64,000 nt of DNA from Echinicola jeungdonensis (GCF_030409905.1 NZ_JAUFQT010000001.1:3163712-3227711); one strand, 5' to 3'; counted from the first letter of the stretch, positions 36,909-47,790 are shown. Notes: a model not told the origin generated them from the letters alone. Translations and numbers: made by a program.

Positions 36909-39900
36909 ATGAAACAGTTTTCACAAAAATGGTTAAAAGGGTTTAACTCCTGTAATAGCAGGATAATTGACCCTATAACAATGGCCAAAATGCTTGGGGT
37001 TATCATTTTGATGACCTTTACAAAACTAGGTTTGGCACAATCCCAGGAAATTACCGGAAAGGTAATCTCAGGAGAGGACCAATTGCCTATTCCAGGGGCA
37101 ACCGTCCTTGTAAAAGGATCCAGTACTGGAACAGTTACAGATTTTGAAGGAAATTATTCCCTGAATGTTTCCAATCCAGCAGAGGCAATTTTGTCTTTTT
37201 CCTTTGTGGGCTATATTAGTCAGGAAGTTCCTGTAAACAATCAGTCACAAATAAATATCACCTTGGAACCAGATTTTGCCCAACTGGATGAAGTTGTGGT
37301 GGTGGGATATGGTGAAACCAAAAGAAGTGATCTTACAGGTGCTGTATCTTCAATAGATGGAGAAGCTGTAAAAGAATTACCTATTACTTCTGTAGATCAG
37401 GCCATCCAAGCAAGGGCGCCAGGAGTTCAGGTGACGCAAACATCAGCAGCTCCCGGAGGTGGGGTGTCGGTAAGAATTAGGGGTTCTAATTCAATTAATA
37501 GCGGAAGTGAGCCATTATATGTTGTGGACGGTTTTCCTATTTATCCAAACAATGGAGCTTATAGTGCAGGAGGGAATAGGCAATCTGCCAACGTAATGGC
37601 GTCTATTAATCCAAATGATATAGAATCTATCGAGGTGTTAAAGGATGCTTCTGCAACTTCGATATATGGTTCCAGAGGGTCCAACGGGGTAGTTTTAATT
37701 ACTACTAAGCGTGGTAAAGCGGGTAAACCAAAATTTAGTTATGATGGTTCTTACTCAACTCAAACAATGTCTAATCCTATAGAAGTTTTAAATGGTGCTG
37801 AATATGCTACTTATTTAAACATTCTTGAGCAAAGCCAGGGAGGATCTCCTATTTATACTCAGGAGGAGATTAACGCATTTGGAGAAGGGACAAACTGGCT
37901 GGATGAGGTAACAAGAACAGGTTACATTCAAAATCACCAGATTACATTTTCTGGCGGAAATAAAGACAATAAATATGCATTAACGGGTAATTACCATGAT
38001 AATGCGGGTATCATAAAGAAAACGAATTTTAAAAGATACGGTATAAGATTAAATCTGGATAATTCTGCATTTGATGACTTTTTAAATGTAAGTTCAAGCT
38101 GGTCATACAACCGCACGGCGTCCAACAATGCACCTACAGATCAAGGAGGGCCGGGAGGAACTATTATTACAGCATTAGGTTTAGATCCTACAACCCCGGT
38201 TTATAATGAAGATGGAACTTATGCCCTTGCTTCTTATGACGGACGTTTTTTGATTAATCCCCTGCAAGAGCTGGAATATGCTACAGATGAAGATATCACC
38301 AACCGTGTTCTTGGAAATACAACATTTACATTGAATATTACAGATCATTTGAAAGTAAAAAGTAGTATTGGAGCAGATATTTTAAATATCAATAGGACCA
38401 GTTTCTTCCCTACCGTTACGACTAGAATTGGTAGAGATAATTCAGGTGAATTAACTCTTGCTAACAGGCATTCAGCAAACATTTTGAATGAGAACCTTAT
38501 AACGTATACCAACGACTTTGGTGGAGATCATTTTGTAGATGCAGTGGTGGGATATACTTATCAAAGAGAAGTGAATAAATTTTTTAGAAGTACCACCCGT
38601 GGTATTACCGCATCTTCGGTAGATCAGGCAACCCTTCAGGGAGGTCCGGACATTTTGACTCCATTTTCAAGCCGAAGAGAATGGCTATTAGAATCATTAT
38701 TAGGACGTTTAAACTATAATTATGATAGTAGATATCTTCTTACTCTTACTTTTAGACGCGATGGTTCCTCCAGATTTGGAGCTCAAAACAAATGGGCTAA
38801 CTTTCCATCTGTAGCCTTAGGTTGGAACATTGCGAACGAAAGCTTTTTTGATGAAAAAGGGATATCCAACGTAATTAATAATCTTAAGATAAGAGGTAGC
38901 TGGGGATTAACGGGTAACTCAGAAATTCCTGTGTATAATTCATTAGCAAATCTGAATGAATACAATTATGTAATTGGTGGTAATTTAGTTTTGGGGTTAG
39001 CAGACGGCAGATTAAGTAATTCTGATCTAAAATGGGAAACAACCACAATGAGAAATATCGGTCTGGATGCTTCTTTCTTTAAAAGTCGTCTTAATTTAAC
39101 CTTGGACTATTTTGATAACAAGACTGAAGACCTGTTATTATTTGTATCTATACCAAGTAGTTTAGGGTTTGAATCCATATTGAAAAATTCCGGTTCATTA
39201 CAGAATAAAGGTTTTGAAATTGGTTTGGATGGTTATATAATAGATAATGGGGATTTTAAATGGAATCTAGCTGGAAACCTTTCTATCTTAAGAAATAAAC
39301 TTACGGATTTAGGAAGCAGTACACCCTTCTTTTCAAGTACCACCAGTGGGCATCTTGGGGTAGCAGGTAGCTGGGTAGAAGAAGGAAACCCAATTGGAGT
39401 ATGGAGAGGTTATGACTATATAGGGATCTTTCAGTCTCAGGAAGAAATCGATAATAACGCATCGCGTTCAGGTGATAAACCAGGATATCCGCGATATAGA
39501 GATGTGAATGGAGATGGCCAAATCACACCAGACGATTATACTATTATAGGTGATCCAAATCCAGATTTTACCTGGGGACTAAACTCAACATTTACTTATA
39601 AAGATCTCGATTTAGGTATTTTCCTTAGAGGTTCGCAAGGATTTGATGTAAGAAACCTTCAGGCTTCTGAATTAGGTGATGGAGTGCAAAAGATTAACCA
39701 GATTGCCGGCATTCTTACCGATTCATGGACCCCAGATAATCCAAATGCTACCAGACCAGTTATCGATGGTAACAGGGATTTTGCAAACTCCTATAGAGAT
39801 TCCGATTATTTTATTGAAGATGGTTCTTTTATACGTCTACAAAATATTTCTTTAGGATATACAGTTCCATCTTTTTCAGAATTTGTTTCGAGAGCTAGAG

Positions 39901-40058
39901 TTTACGTAAGCGGTCAAAATTTATTTACTATTACAGATTATACAGGTTTTGATCCTGAAGTAAATAACCGTGGGCAGGATAACCTGAACAGAGGAGATGA
40001 TTATGATGCGTATCCGCGATCCAGAACATTCACGGTAGGAATCAATTTAGAATTTTAA
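36909..40058 (+). CDS. SusC/RagA-family TonB-linked outer-membrane protein
   Basis: The protein has 1049 residues: a signal region, a CarboxypepD_reg-like domain (about 46-115), the DEVVVVGYGETKRSDLTGAV TonB-box/plug start, a plug with SGSEPLYVVDGFPI and a long beta-barrel ending in aromatic VGINLEF. It imports oligosaccharide captured by the partner SusD lipoprotein, coupled to TonB. It is paired with susD 15 bases downstream and regulated presumably by the divergent AraC protein. The glycan is not deducible. The mirror copy at 49892-53039 has two frameshifts. Confidence 0.95.
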   Translation: MKQFSQKWLKGFNSCNSRIIDPITMAKMLGVIILMTFTKLGLAQSQEITGKVISGEDQLPIPGATVLVKGSSTGTVTDFEGNYSLNVSNPAEAILSFSFVGYISQEVPVNNQSQINITLEPDFAQLDEVVVVGYGETKRSDLTGAVSSIDGEAVKELPITSVDQAIQARAPGVQVTQTSAAPGGGVSVRIRGSNSINSGSEPLYVVDGFPIYPNNGAYSAGGNRQSANVMASINPNDIESIEVLKDASATSIYGSRGSNGVVLITTKRGKAGKPKFSYDGSYSTQTMSNPIEVLNGAEYATYLNILEQSQGGSPIYTQEEINAFGEGTNWLDEVTRTGYIQNHQITFSGGNKDNKYALTGNYHDNAGIIKKTNFKRYGIRLNLDNSAFDDFLNVSSSWSYNRTASNNAPTDQGGPGGTIITALGLDPTTPVYNEDGTYALASYDGRFLINPLQELEYATDEDITNRVLGNTTFTLNITDHLKVKSSIGADILNINRTSFFPTVTTRIGRDNSGELTLANRHSANILNENLITYTNDFGGDHFVDAVVGYTYQREVNKFFRSTTRGITASSVDQATLQGGPDILTPFSSRREWLLESLLGRLNYNYDSRYLLTLTFRRDGSSRFGAQNKWANFPSVALGWNIANESFFDEKGISNVINNLKIRGSWGLTGNSEIPVYNSLANLNEYNYVIGGNLVLGLADGRLSNSDLKWETTTMRNIGLDASFFKSRLNLTLDYFDNKTEDLLLFVSIPSSLGFESILKNSGSLQNKGFEIGLDGYIIDNGDFKWNLAGNLSILRNKLTDLGSSTPFFSSTTSGHLGVAGSWVEEGNPIGVWRGYDYIGIFQSQEEIDNNASRSGDKPGYPRYRDVNGDGQITPDDYTIIGDPNPDFTWGLNSTFTYKDLDLGIFLRGSQGFDVRNLQASELGDGVQKINQIAGILTDSWTPDNPNATRPVIDGNRDFANSYRDSDYFIEDGSFIRLQNISLGYTVPSFSEFVSRARVYVSGQNLFTITDYTGFDPEVNNRGQDNLNRGDDYDAYPRSRTFTVGINLEF

Positions 40059-40073
40059 TAAGCAAAACATATT

Positions 40074-41663
40074 ATGGTAAAATTTATAAAAAAGACATGT
40101 TTAAAAGGAGTTTTTGTATTACTCCTAATGAATGTTTTCTCAGCATGCTCTGATCTTGAAGAGAATCCGGATTTTACGACGCAAGACAACTTCTTTAATA
40201 CTGCCGAGCAGCTAGAATTAGGTGTGAATGCAATTTATGATGGGATTGGATATGGCCAGGATTGGGAAAATCATTTTTATAACCGTTTTGTATTCGAATG
40301 TTTGGTGGGGTATCAGGTAGGCTGGGAAAAAGGGCCTCTGAATTACCAAAATGGGAATGTTTCTCCAGACGATGTTTATATTTCAATTTACTGGAGAATT
40401 TCTTACGAGAATATTAATAGGGCAAACTCTATAATTGCCAAAGCAGACGAGCTTAAAGACGCTGGGGCAACAAATGTGGCGTTGATTGATAGAGTAAAGG
40501 CCGAAGCGCAATTTTTAAGAGCATTTTACTATTATAATTTAGTAAGATATTTTAATAATATTCCTGTAACAACAAGTCCAACCCTAAGTGACCAGGATCT
40601 ACCGTCTAATGAAAATGGAGAACAAAAGGCTTTAGAGCTTATTCAGTCAGATTTGTTAATGGCAAGAGATATTCTACCAGAAAGTTATGGCCCATCAGAA
40701 GCTGGTAGAGCAACTCGTTGGGCAGCAGAAGCATTATTGATGAAAGCTTACTTACAGGGAGAAAAATGGTCTGAAGCCTACAATGTTGCTCAGACGATCA
40801 TTGATGAAAGTGGAATGTCATTATTTGATGATTTTGCAAATACTTTTTCTGTGGAAACAGAGAATATGGGGCCAAGAATTTTTGAGGCTCAGGTTTCTGC
40901 TTCAGCGAATGCTGGTGAAAACCAGGTCTATCATGCCCATTTTGTGCCTGCAGATCTACCAAATGATTTAGGCGGTGTTGGATGGCATTGGTTAAATTCA
41001 ACTAAAGATTTCAGAGAAAAATATGATCCAAACGATAAAAGGATAGCGGGTACATTCATACAAGAATATCCATCAAATCGTGTGGGACGTAATGATGATG
41101 GAGAATGGCCAATAGTTCGCTGGAGTCCAGATGCGCCGTACAACTTAAGCCGTTTTGGAGGTTTAGTTCCTGCAGATTCAGATCCGAATAATCCTGAAGA
41201 GCTTATCTATTCTGCTGCTTGGTCTGCTAAATATACTGAAGTTGGAATTTCTAATGCGTACATGAATGAAAAGAATATTGTTTATCTAAGATATGCAGAT
41301 GTACTTTTAGGACATTCTGAAGCTGCTAATGAAAGCAATATGGGCGATCCATATTACGGTATTAACGAGGTAAGAAGAAGAGCTGGTCTAACTCCGCTTT
41401 CAGGTTTAAGTCAATCGCAGCTTCGCGACGCAATTGTAAATGAAAGAGTTTTAGAATTTGCAATGGAATCTGAGGTTTATCCTGAACTTAAAAGAAAAAG
41501 TACTTATGGTGGATCACCAGATTATTTAGGAGATTATATCGAAGATTTTATCGAAACCTATAATGTGGATAGGTCACTTTCTCCCAGAGATTATGTATTA
41601 CCATTACCTTTAAATGAAGTTTTGGGTAATCCTAATGTTACTCAAAACCCAGAGTATCAATAG
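40074..41663 (+). CDS. SusD/RagB-family nutrient-binding lipoprotein
   Basis: The 529-residue protein has a lipobox FSAC (Cys25) after an N-terminal signal. SusD features are NFFNTAEQLELGVNAIYDG near 40, the TPR-like helices AQFLRAFYYYNLVRYFNNIPV and the C-terminal YVLPLPLNEVLGNPNVTQNPEY. It binds glycan at the cell surface and acts as the lid for SusC. The terminator 22 bases after the stop suggests susCD is often the end of the transcript. The mirror copy at 48287 is complete. Confidence 0.95.
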   Translation: MVKFIKKTCLKGVFVLLLMNVFSACSDLEENPDFTTQDNFFNTAEQLELGVNAIYDGIGYGQDWENHFYNRFVFECLVGYQVGWEKGPLNYQNGNVSPDDVYISIYWRISYENINRANSIIAKADELKDAGATNVALIDRVKAEAQFLRAFYYYNLVRYFNNIPVTTSPTLSDQDLPSNENGEQKALELIQSDLLMARDILPESYGPSEAGRATRWAAEALLMKAYLQGEKWSEAYNVAQTIIDESGMSLFDDFANTFSVETENMGPRIFEAQVSASANAGENQVYHAHFVPADLPNDLGGVGWHWLNSTKDFREKYDPNDKRIAGTFIQEYPSNRVGRNDDGEWPIVRWSPDAPYNLSRFGGLVPADSDPNNPEELIYSAAWSAKYTEVGISNAYMNEKNIVYLRYADVLLGHSEAANESNMGDPYYGINEVRRRAGLTPLSGLSQSQLRDAIVNERVLEFAMESEVYPELKRKSTYGGSPDYLGDYIEDFIETYNVDRSLSPRDYVLPLPLNEVLGNPNVTQNPEYQ

Positions 41664-41684
41664 AAGTTATTTTAAAATTAATAG

Positions 41685-41716
41685 AATTAAACCTGTCTCT
41701 TTGGGCAGGTTTAATT
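41685..41716 (+). terminator. Terminator after susD
   Basis: An 11-bp stem (AATTAAACCTG 41685-41695 with CAGGTTTAATT 41706-41716) with a 10-nt loop starts 22 bases after the susD stop. The mirror lies at about 48234-48265. Confidence 0.7.
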
Positions 41717-41749
41717 TCATTATCTTACCAAACTGCCCAAACTCTCAAT

Positions 41750-41986
41750 ATGAATCTTCGATACCTTTTGAAATAATTTATGCTGCTTTATGCTCTGATT
41801 TAATTAACCAACTGCGGAAATAAGAGTGCCGATAAAAATAGTGAGTTTACAGAAACTCTTTTTAAAAAGGTGCCTGAAGATTCCACTATGATTTTTTTAA
41901 TAATAAAATCATAGAAAATGATTCTTTTAATATGGTAGACTTCTTTTATGTCTACAATGGAGGTGGAGTAGCTATTGGAGATTTCC
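41750..41986 (+). pseudogene. Decayed N-terminus of an FG-GAP/VCBS-repeat (CRTAC1-like) lipoprotein
   Basis: From ATG 41750 the conceptual frame reads a signal peptide interrupted by two stop codons, a lipobox-like LTNC, then LFKKVPED and, after a one-base shift in the T-run near 41893-41899, FNNKIIEND and FFYVYNGGGVAIGDF. That last stretch is the characteristic opening of the VCBS/FG-GAP repeat proteins common in Sus loci. The frame then stops without the repeats. The decay is in both arms, so it is not an artefact of the right arm. Confidence 0.65.
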
Positions 41987-42094
41987 GGCTTTTATATAAC
42001 AGATGAGAAACGTGACCTGGAAAAACAACTGGTAAAAGGTAGTGTAGTGAGAATACCTTCCAGATCGGTTGTGACCATCGTGGGAGATATGTGA
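41987..42094 (+). pseudogene. C-terminal remnant, probably a glycoside hydrolase (GH30-like tail)
   Basis: Directly joined to the VCBS remnant, bases 41987-42094 encode GFYITDEKRDLEKQ and RIPSRSVVTIVGD followed by a stop. This resembles the C-terminal beta-strand tail of GH30-type glycosidases, which end with a PARSVVT-like motif. The whole catalytic part is absent. The two remnants side by side suggest that an internal deletion removed the 3' end of one gene and the 5' end of another. The GH family is a guess from a short stretch. Confidence 0.45.
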
Positions 42095-42159
42095 CTAAAG
42101 GGCTTTTCTTTTGAAAGACTGATTAAGAGGAGAAAAGAATAAAATTTCAAGATTATATC

Positions 42160-43550
42160 ATGAGTAATATAAAATATAATTTGCCCTATTTATTGGCGCT
42201 AGCCTTCACCTCGGCAATGGGAGGCCTGTTATTTGGTTATGATTGGGTGGTAATAGGGGGAGCCAAACCATTTTATGAACTGTTTTTTGATATCAATCAT
42301 TCGCCCAAATTACAAGGATGGGCAATGAGCAGTGCTTTAGTAGGCTGTATTCTGGGTGCAGTGACATCAGGAACCTTTTCCGATAAATATGGCAGGAAGA
42401 TACCAATGATATGGGCCGCAGCTTTATTCATTATCTCGGCTTTTGGAAGTGGGTATGCAAATGATTTTTATTGGTTCATCATTTTCCGGTTAATAGGTGG
42501 CGTGGGTATTGGCTTGGCATCAACGCTATCCCCCATGTATATCGCAGAATTGGCCCCCGCAGAACTTAGAGGAAGGTTTGTTGCCATTAACCAACTGACC
42601 ATTGTAATCGGTATTTTGGCCGCACAAATCATCAACTTTTTAATTGCAGAACCAGTTCCCTTGGAATTTCCAATCAGGAATTGGCAGCTTCCTGGAATGG
42701 TACCATCGGTTGGCGATGGATGTTTTGGGCTGAGATGGTTCCTGCAATAGCCTTTTTTGTTTTAATGTTTGTTGTGCCAAAAAGTCCAAGATTCTTATTG
42801 AAAATCGGAGACTTAAAGGCCGCCTCAAGAGTTTTAACCAAGGTCGGTGGAGAGGCCTATGCACTACAGGAAGTGAAAAATATTAAGAGCACTCTCCAGG
42901 AAAATAATGACAGGGTGCATTTCAAGGAATTAAATGAACCAAAAATAAAACCCATTGTCTTCTTGGGCGTGGTATTGGCCATTTTCCAACAATGGTGCGG
43001 CATAAATGTCATTTTTAACTATGCAGAGGAAATTTTTAGTAGTGCAGGGTATAGTGTTGGAGATATGCTTTTCAATATTGTCATCACCGGAAGCGTCAAC
43101 TTGGTGTTTACCCTTGTTGCCATGAAAACAGTGGACAAATGGGGCAGGAAGAAGTTGATGCTGTTTGGTTCAGGAGGCTTGTCTATCATCTATTTCGTCT
43201 TGGGATTAAGTTATTTTCAGGGTTGGACAGGTTTGCCGATACTTATTTTGGTCGTGGTGTCAATTGCCACCTATGCAATGTCACTTGCCCCTATAACTTG
43301 GGTGGTATTGTCTGAAATATTTCCAAACCGGGTGAGGGGATTGGCAATGTCTCTGGCCACTTTCAGCCTTTGGGTAGCTTCATTTACCCTGGCTTTTTCC
43401 TTCCCCATTTTAAACAGTGAATTAGGGGCGTATGGTACATTTTGGGTGTACTGTGTGATTAGCATAATGGGCTTTGTTTTTATAAAAATGAAGTTACCTG
43501 AAACCAAAGGAAAAACATTGGAAGATATTGAATTGGAGTTCTTAAAATAA
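42160..43550 (+). pseudogene. Sugar porter (MFS, XylE-like), single frameshift
   Basis: The first frame (42160 to about 42675) carries TM1 GGLLFGYDWVVIGGAKPFYE and the SDKYGRK motif. The second frame, resuming at EELAASWNGTIGWRWMFW, carries KSPRFLLK, DKWGRKK and the PETKGKTLEDIE sugar-porter signature. With one base restored near 42675 (an AATC-AGG to AATCCAGG type change), the protein would have about 463 residues, the normal length. It would be a proton-coupled sugar symporter. Both arms share the shift. DUF5107 follows after 6 bases, so they are one operon. Confidence 0.85.
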
Positions 43551-43556
43551 TAGAAT

Positions 43557-44976
43557 ATGAAAAATTTTGAAACCGTAAAAGCATGGGAGGAGAAGGTAAT
43601 TATTCCGACTTACGAAGTAAGTGAAGCGGAAAAGTACCCCATCTTTTTAGAAAAAAGGGTTTATCAGGGAAGCAGTGGGGCGGTTTACCCTCATCCGGTA
43701 ATTGAAAAAATTAGCGATGAAAAAATCGATAAAGAATGGGATGTCATTTTCCTGGAAAACCAGTACCTCAAGATCATGGTACTACCTGCTTTGGGTGGTC
43801 GTATCCAAATGGCCTATGATAAGGTAAAGGAACGCCATTTTGTTTATTACAATGAGGTCATTAAACCTGCATTGGTAGGACTGACTGGGCCATGGATCTC
43901 AGGAGGAATAGAATTTAACTGGCCACAGCACCACAGGCCGAGTACCTATGACCCAGTGGATGCTACCATTGAGGAAAATCAAGATGGAAGTGTGACTGTT
44001 TGGGTTAGTGAATTAGAGAGAATGTTTCGGACAAAGGGAATGGCCGGATTTACGCTCCATCCTGACAAAGCTTATTTAGAAATAAAAGGTAAACTTTATA
44101 ATAGGACACCTCATCCCCAGACTTTCTTATGGTGGGCCAATCCGGCAGTAGCTGTTAATGATCATTACCAATCGGTATTTCCAGAGGACGTGAACGCTGT
44201 GTTTGACCATGGAAAAAGAGATGTGTCCAGGTTTCCAATTGCGACGGGAACATACTATAAAATGGATTATTCTGCAGGGGTGGATATTTCTAGGTATAAA
44301 AATATTCCTGTACCAACTTCTTATATGGCAGTCAATTCAGATTTTGATTTTGTAGGAGGCTATGAGAATGATACGCAGGCAGGTTTGCTGCATATTGCTG
44401 ACCACCATGTGTCCCCGGGAAAAAAACAATGGACTTGGGGAAATGGGGACTTTGGTCAGGCATGGGATAGAAATTTGACCGATCGAAATGGACCCTATAT
44501 CGAACTGATGTGTGGAGTTTATACTGACAATCAACCTGACTTTTCTTGGATACAACCTTACGAGGAACGTAATTTTACGCAATATTTTATGCCGTACCAA
44601 CAAGTTGGGGTAGTGAAAAATGCTACTAAAGATGCCATGGTCAATGTAACCCTTCAGGATGGAAAATGCAAGGTAGTGGTTTATGCCACAGGAAACTTTG
44701 CCAATAGTAGCGTTATTCTTACAGCGGATGGAAAGAAAGTATTGGACGAAAATTTTGATTTCAGCCCTGCAAATGTTTTCAGCCAAACCATTGAACTGGG
44801 AAGCCTTCCTGAGGGTTCACAATTGGAGGTTTTGGATGAAAAGGGCCATAGCCTGGTGACTTGGCAACAAAAATCCGATGAATTAAAACCAGTACCTGAG
44901 GCAGCAAAGTCGGTCAAAGATCCCGAAGATATCTTGACCAATGAGGAATTGTATCTGACCGGATTGCATATTGAAA
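43557..44976 (+). CDS. DUF5107 protein, truncated at the fold-back
   Basis: The first 473 residues of a DUF5107 protein are present: mutarotase-like beta-sandwich segments such as LPALGGRIQMAYDK, GPWISGGIEFNWPQHHRPSTYDP and NRTPHPQTFLWWANPAVAVND. Family members continue after TNEELYLTGLHIE with a TPR region of several hundred residues (about 1,100 in all, from memory). Here the sequence turns back on itself at HIE, so the remaining frame to 45044 is antisense of the same gene and is not real protein. It sits 6 bases after the sugar porter, suggesting a sugar-metabolism role. Confidence 0.85.
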
Positions 44977-44981
44977 AATTG
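44977..44981. other. Apex of the fold-back: 5-nt loop
   Basis: The bases AATTG at 44977-44981 are the only sequence between the two arms; 44976 and 44982 begin a perfect palindrome (ATTGAAA / TTTCAAT) that continues for kilobases. There is no transposon end, rRNA or other unique spacer at the turn, and it lies in the middle of a gene. Confidence 0.95.
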
Positions 44982-46395
44982 TTTCAATATGCAATCCGGT
45001 CAGATACAATTCCTCATTGGTCAAGATATCTTCGGGATCTTTGACCGACTTTGCTGCCTCAGGTACTGGTTTTAATTCATCGGATTTTGTTGCCAAGTCA
45101 CCAGGCTATGGCCCTTTTCATCCAAAACCTCCAATTGTGAACCCTCAGGAAGGCTTCCCAGTTCAATGGTTTGGCTGAAAACATTTGCAGGGCTGAAATC
45201 AAAATTTTCGTCCAATACTTTCTTTCCATCCGCTGTAAGAATAACGCTACTATTGGCAAAGTTTCCTGTGGCATAAACACTACCTGCATTTTCCATCCTG
45301 AAGGGTTACATTGACCATGGCATCTTTAGTAGCATTTTTCACTACCCCAACTTGTTGGTACGGCATAAAATATTGCGTAAAATTACGTTCCTCGTAAGGT
45401 TGTATCCAAGAAAAGTCAGGTTGATTGTCAGTATAAACTCCACACATCAGTTCGATATAGGGTCCATTTCGATCGGTCAAATTTCTATCCCATGCCTGAC
45501 CAAAGTCCCATTTCCCAAGTCCATTGTTTTTTTCCCGGGGACACATGGTGGTCAGCAATATGCAGCAAACCTGCCTGCGTATCATTCTCATAGCCTCCTA
45601 CAAAATCAAAATCTGAATTGACTGCCATATAAGAAGTTGGTACAGGAATATTTTTATACCTAGAAATATCCACCCCTGCAGAATAATCCATTTTATAGTA
45701 TGTTCCCGTCGCAATTGGAAACCTGGACACATCTCTTTTTCCATGGTCAAACACAGCGTTCACGTCCTCTGGAAATACCGATTGGTAATGATCATTAACA
45801 GCTACTGCCGGATTGGCCCACCATAAGAAAGTCTGGGGATGAGGTGTCCTATTATAAGTTTACCTTTTATTTCTAAATAAGCTTTGTCAGGATGGAGCGT
45901 AAATCCGGCCATTCCCTTTGTCCGAAACATTCTCTCTAATTCACTAACCCAAACAGTCACACTTCCATCTTGATTTTCCTCAATGGTAGCATCCACTGGG
46001 TCATAGGTACTCGGCCTGTGGTGCTGTGGCCAGTTAAATTCTATTCCTCCTGAGATCCATGGCCCAGTCAGTCCTACCAATGCAGGTTTAATGACCTCAT
46101 TGTAATAAACAAAATGGCGTTCCTTTACCTTATCATAGGCCATTTGGATACGACCACCCAAAGCAGGTAGTACCATGATCTTGAGGTACTGGTTTTCCAG
46201 GAAAATGACATCCCATTCTTTATCGATTTTTTCATCGCTAATTTTTTCAATTACCGGATGAGGGTAAACCGCCCCACTGCTTCCCTGATAAACCCTTTTT
46301 TCTAAAAAGATGGGGTACTTTTCCGCTTCACTTACTTCGTAAGTCGGAATAATTACCTTCTCCTCCCATGCTTTTACGGTTTCAAAATTTTTCAT
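44982..46395 (-). pseudogene. Mirror copy of DUF5107 gene, frameshifted
   Basis: Reverse complement of 43557-44976. The frame is broken at a lost T near 45858, two lost G in GGGG runs near 45512-45522, losses near 45281-45289 and a lost A near 45089; six net deletions in 1.4 kb. The reading resumes in other frames with the same protein, so the breaks are indels only. Confidence 0.9.
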
Positions 46396-46401
46396 ATTCT
46401 A

Positions 46402-47790
46402 TTATTTTAAGAACTCCAATTCAATATCTTCCAATGTTTTTCCTTTGGTTTCAGGTAACTTCATTTTTATAAAAACAAAGCCCATTATGCTAATCACACA
46501 GTACACCCAAAATGTACCATACGCCCCTAATTCACTGTTTAAAATGGGGAAGGAAAAAGCCAGGGTAAATGAAGCTACCCAAAGGCTGAAAGTGGCCAGA
46601 GACATTGCCAATCCCCTCACCCGGTTTGGAAATATTTCAGACAATACCACCAAGTTATAGGGGCAAGTGACATTGCATAGGTGGCAATTGACACCACGAC
46701 CAAAATAAGTATCGGCAAACCTGTCCAACCCTGAAAATAACTTAATCCCAAGACGAAATAGATGATAGACAAGCCTCCTGAACCAAACAGCATCAACTTC
46801 TTCCTGCCCCATTTGTCCACTGTTTTCATGGCAACAAGGGTAAACACCAAGTTGACGCTTCCGGTGATGACAATATTGAAAAGCATATCTCCAACACTAT
46901 ACCCTGCACTACTAAAAATTTCCTCTGCATAGTTAAAAATGACATTTATGCCGCACCATTGTTGGAAAATGGCCAATACCACGCCCAAGAAGACAATGGG
47001 TTTTATTTTTGGTTCATTTAATTCCTTGAAATGCACCCTGTCATTATTTTCCTGGAGAGTGCTCTTAATATTTTTCACTTCCTGTAGTGCATAGGCCTCT
47101 CCACCGACCTTGGTTAAAACTCTTGAGGCGGCCTTTAAGTCTCCGATTTTCAATAAGAATCTTGGACTTTTTGGCACAACAAACATTAAAACAAAAAAGG
47201 CTATTGCAGGAACCATCTCAGCCCAAAACATCCATCGCCAACCGATGGTACCATTCCAGGAAGCTGCCAATTCCTGATTGGAAATTCCCAGGGAACTGGT
47301 TCTGCAATTAAAAAGTTGATGATTTGTGCGGCCAAAATACCGATTACAATGGTCAGTTGGTTAATGGCAACAAACCTTCCTCTAAGTTCTGCGGGGCCAA
47401 TTCTGCGATATACATGGGGGATAGCGTTGATGCCAAGCCAATACCCACGCCACCTATTAACCGGAAAATGATGAACCAATAAAAATCATTTGCATACCCA
47501 CTTCCAAAAGCCGAGATAATGAATAAAGCTGCGGCCCATATCATTGGTATCTTCCTGCCATATTTATCGGAAAAGGTTCCTGATGTCACTGCACCCAGAA
47601 TACAGCCTACTAAAGCACTGCTCATTGCCCATCCTTGTAATTTGGGCGAATGATTGATATCAAAAAACAGTTCATAAAATGGTTTGGCTCCCCCTATTAC
47701 CACCCAATCATAACCAAATAACAGGCCTCCCATTGCCGAGGTGAAGGCTAGCGCCAATAAATAGGGCAAATTATATTTTATATTACTCAT
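46402..47790 (-). pseudogene. Mirror copy of sugar porter, frameshifted
   Basis: Reverse complement of 42160-43550. It has the shared shift (about 47275) plus two private one-base losses: CCCCC to CCCC near 47395 and GGG to GG near 46652. Also one private substitution, Leu to Trp, near 47290. Confidence 0.9.

Larger units (their letters stand above)
25930..44976 (+). repeat. Left arm of a giant inverted repeat (reference copy)
   Basis: Every base from 25930 to 44976 reappears in reverse complement between 44982 and 64000. Paired coordinates sum to 89958 at the apex and 89930 at the right edge, so the right copy is about 28 bases shorter. Reading frames are open in this arm except for two frameshifts that both arms share, so this arm is the better consensus. 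The true outer end of the repeat is unknown, because the window ends while the match is still running. Confidence 0.97.

Noticed and set aside
41614..41823. A 69-residue frame across the susD end
   Set aside because: It overlaps susD out of frame and runs through the terminator and the decayed signal peptide; it is a shadow.
44976..44982. A hairpin telomere of a linear replicon
   Set aside because: The turn is inside a conserved coding sequence that should continue, and no resolution site or low-complexity telomere motif is seen. It remains formally possible without read data.
44914..45096. Short reading frames in both directions around the apex
   Set aside because: They are the end of the DUF5107 frame read into its own reverse complement and have no independent meaning.
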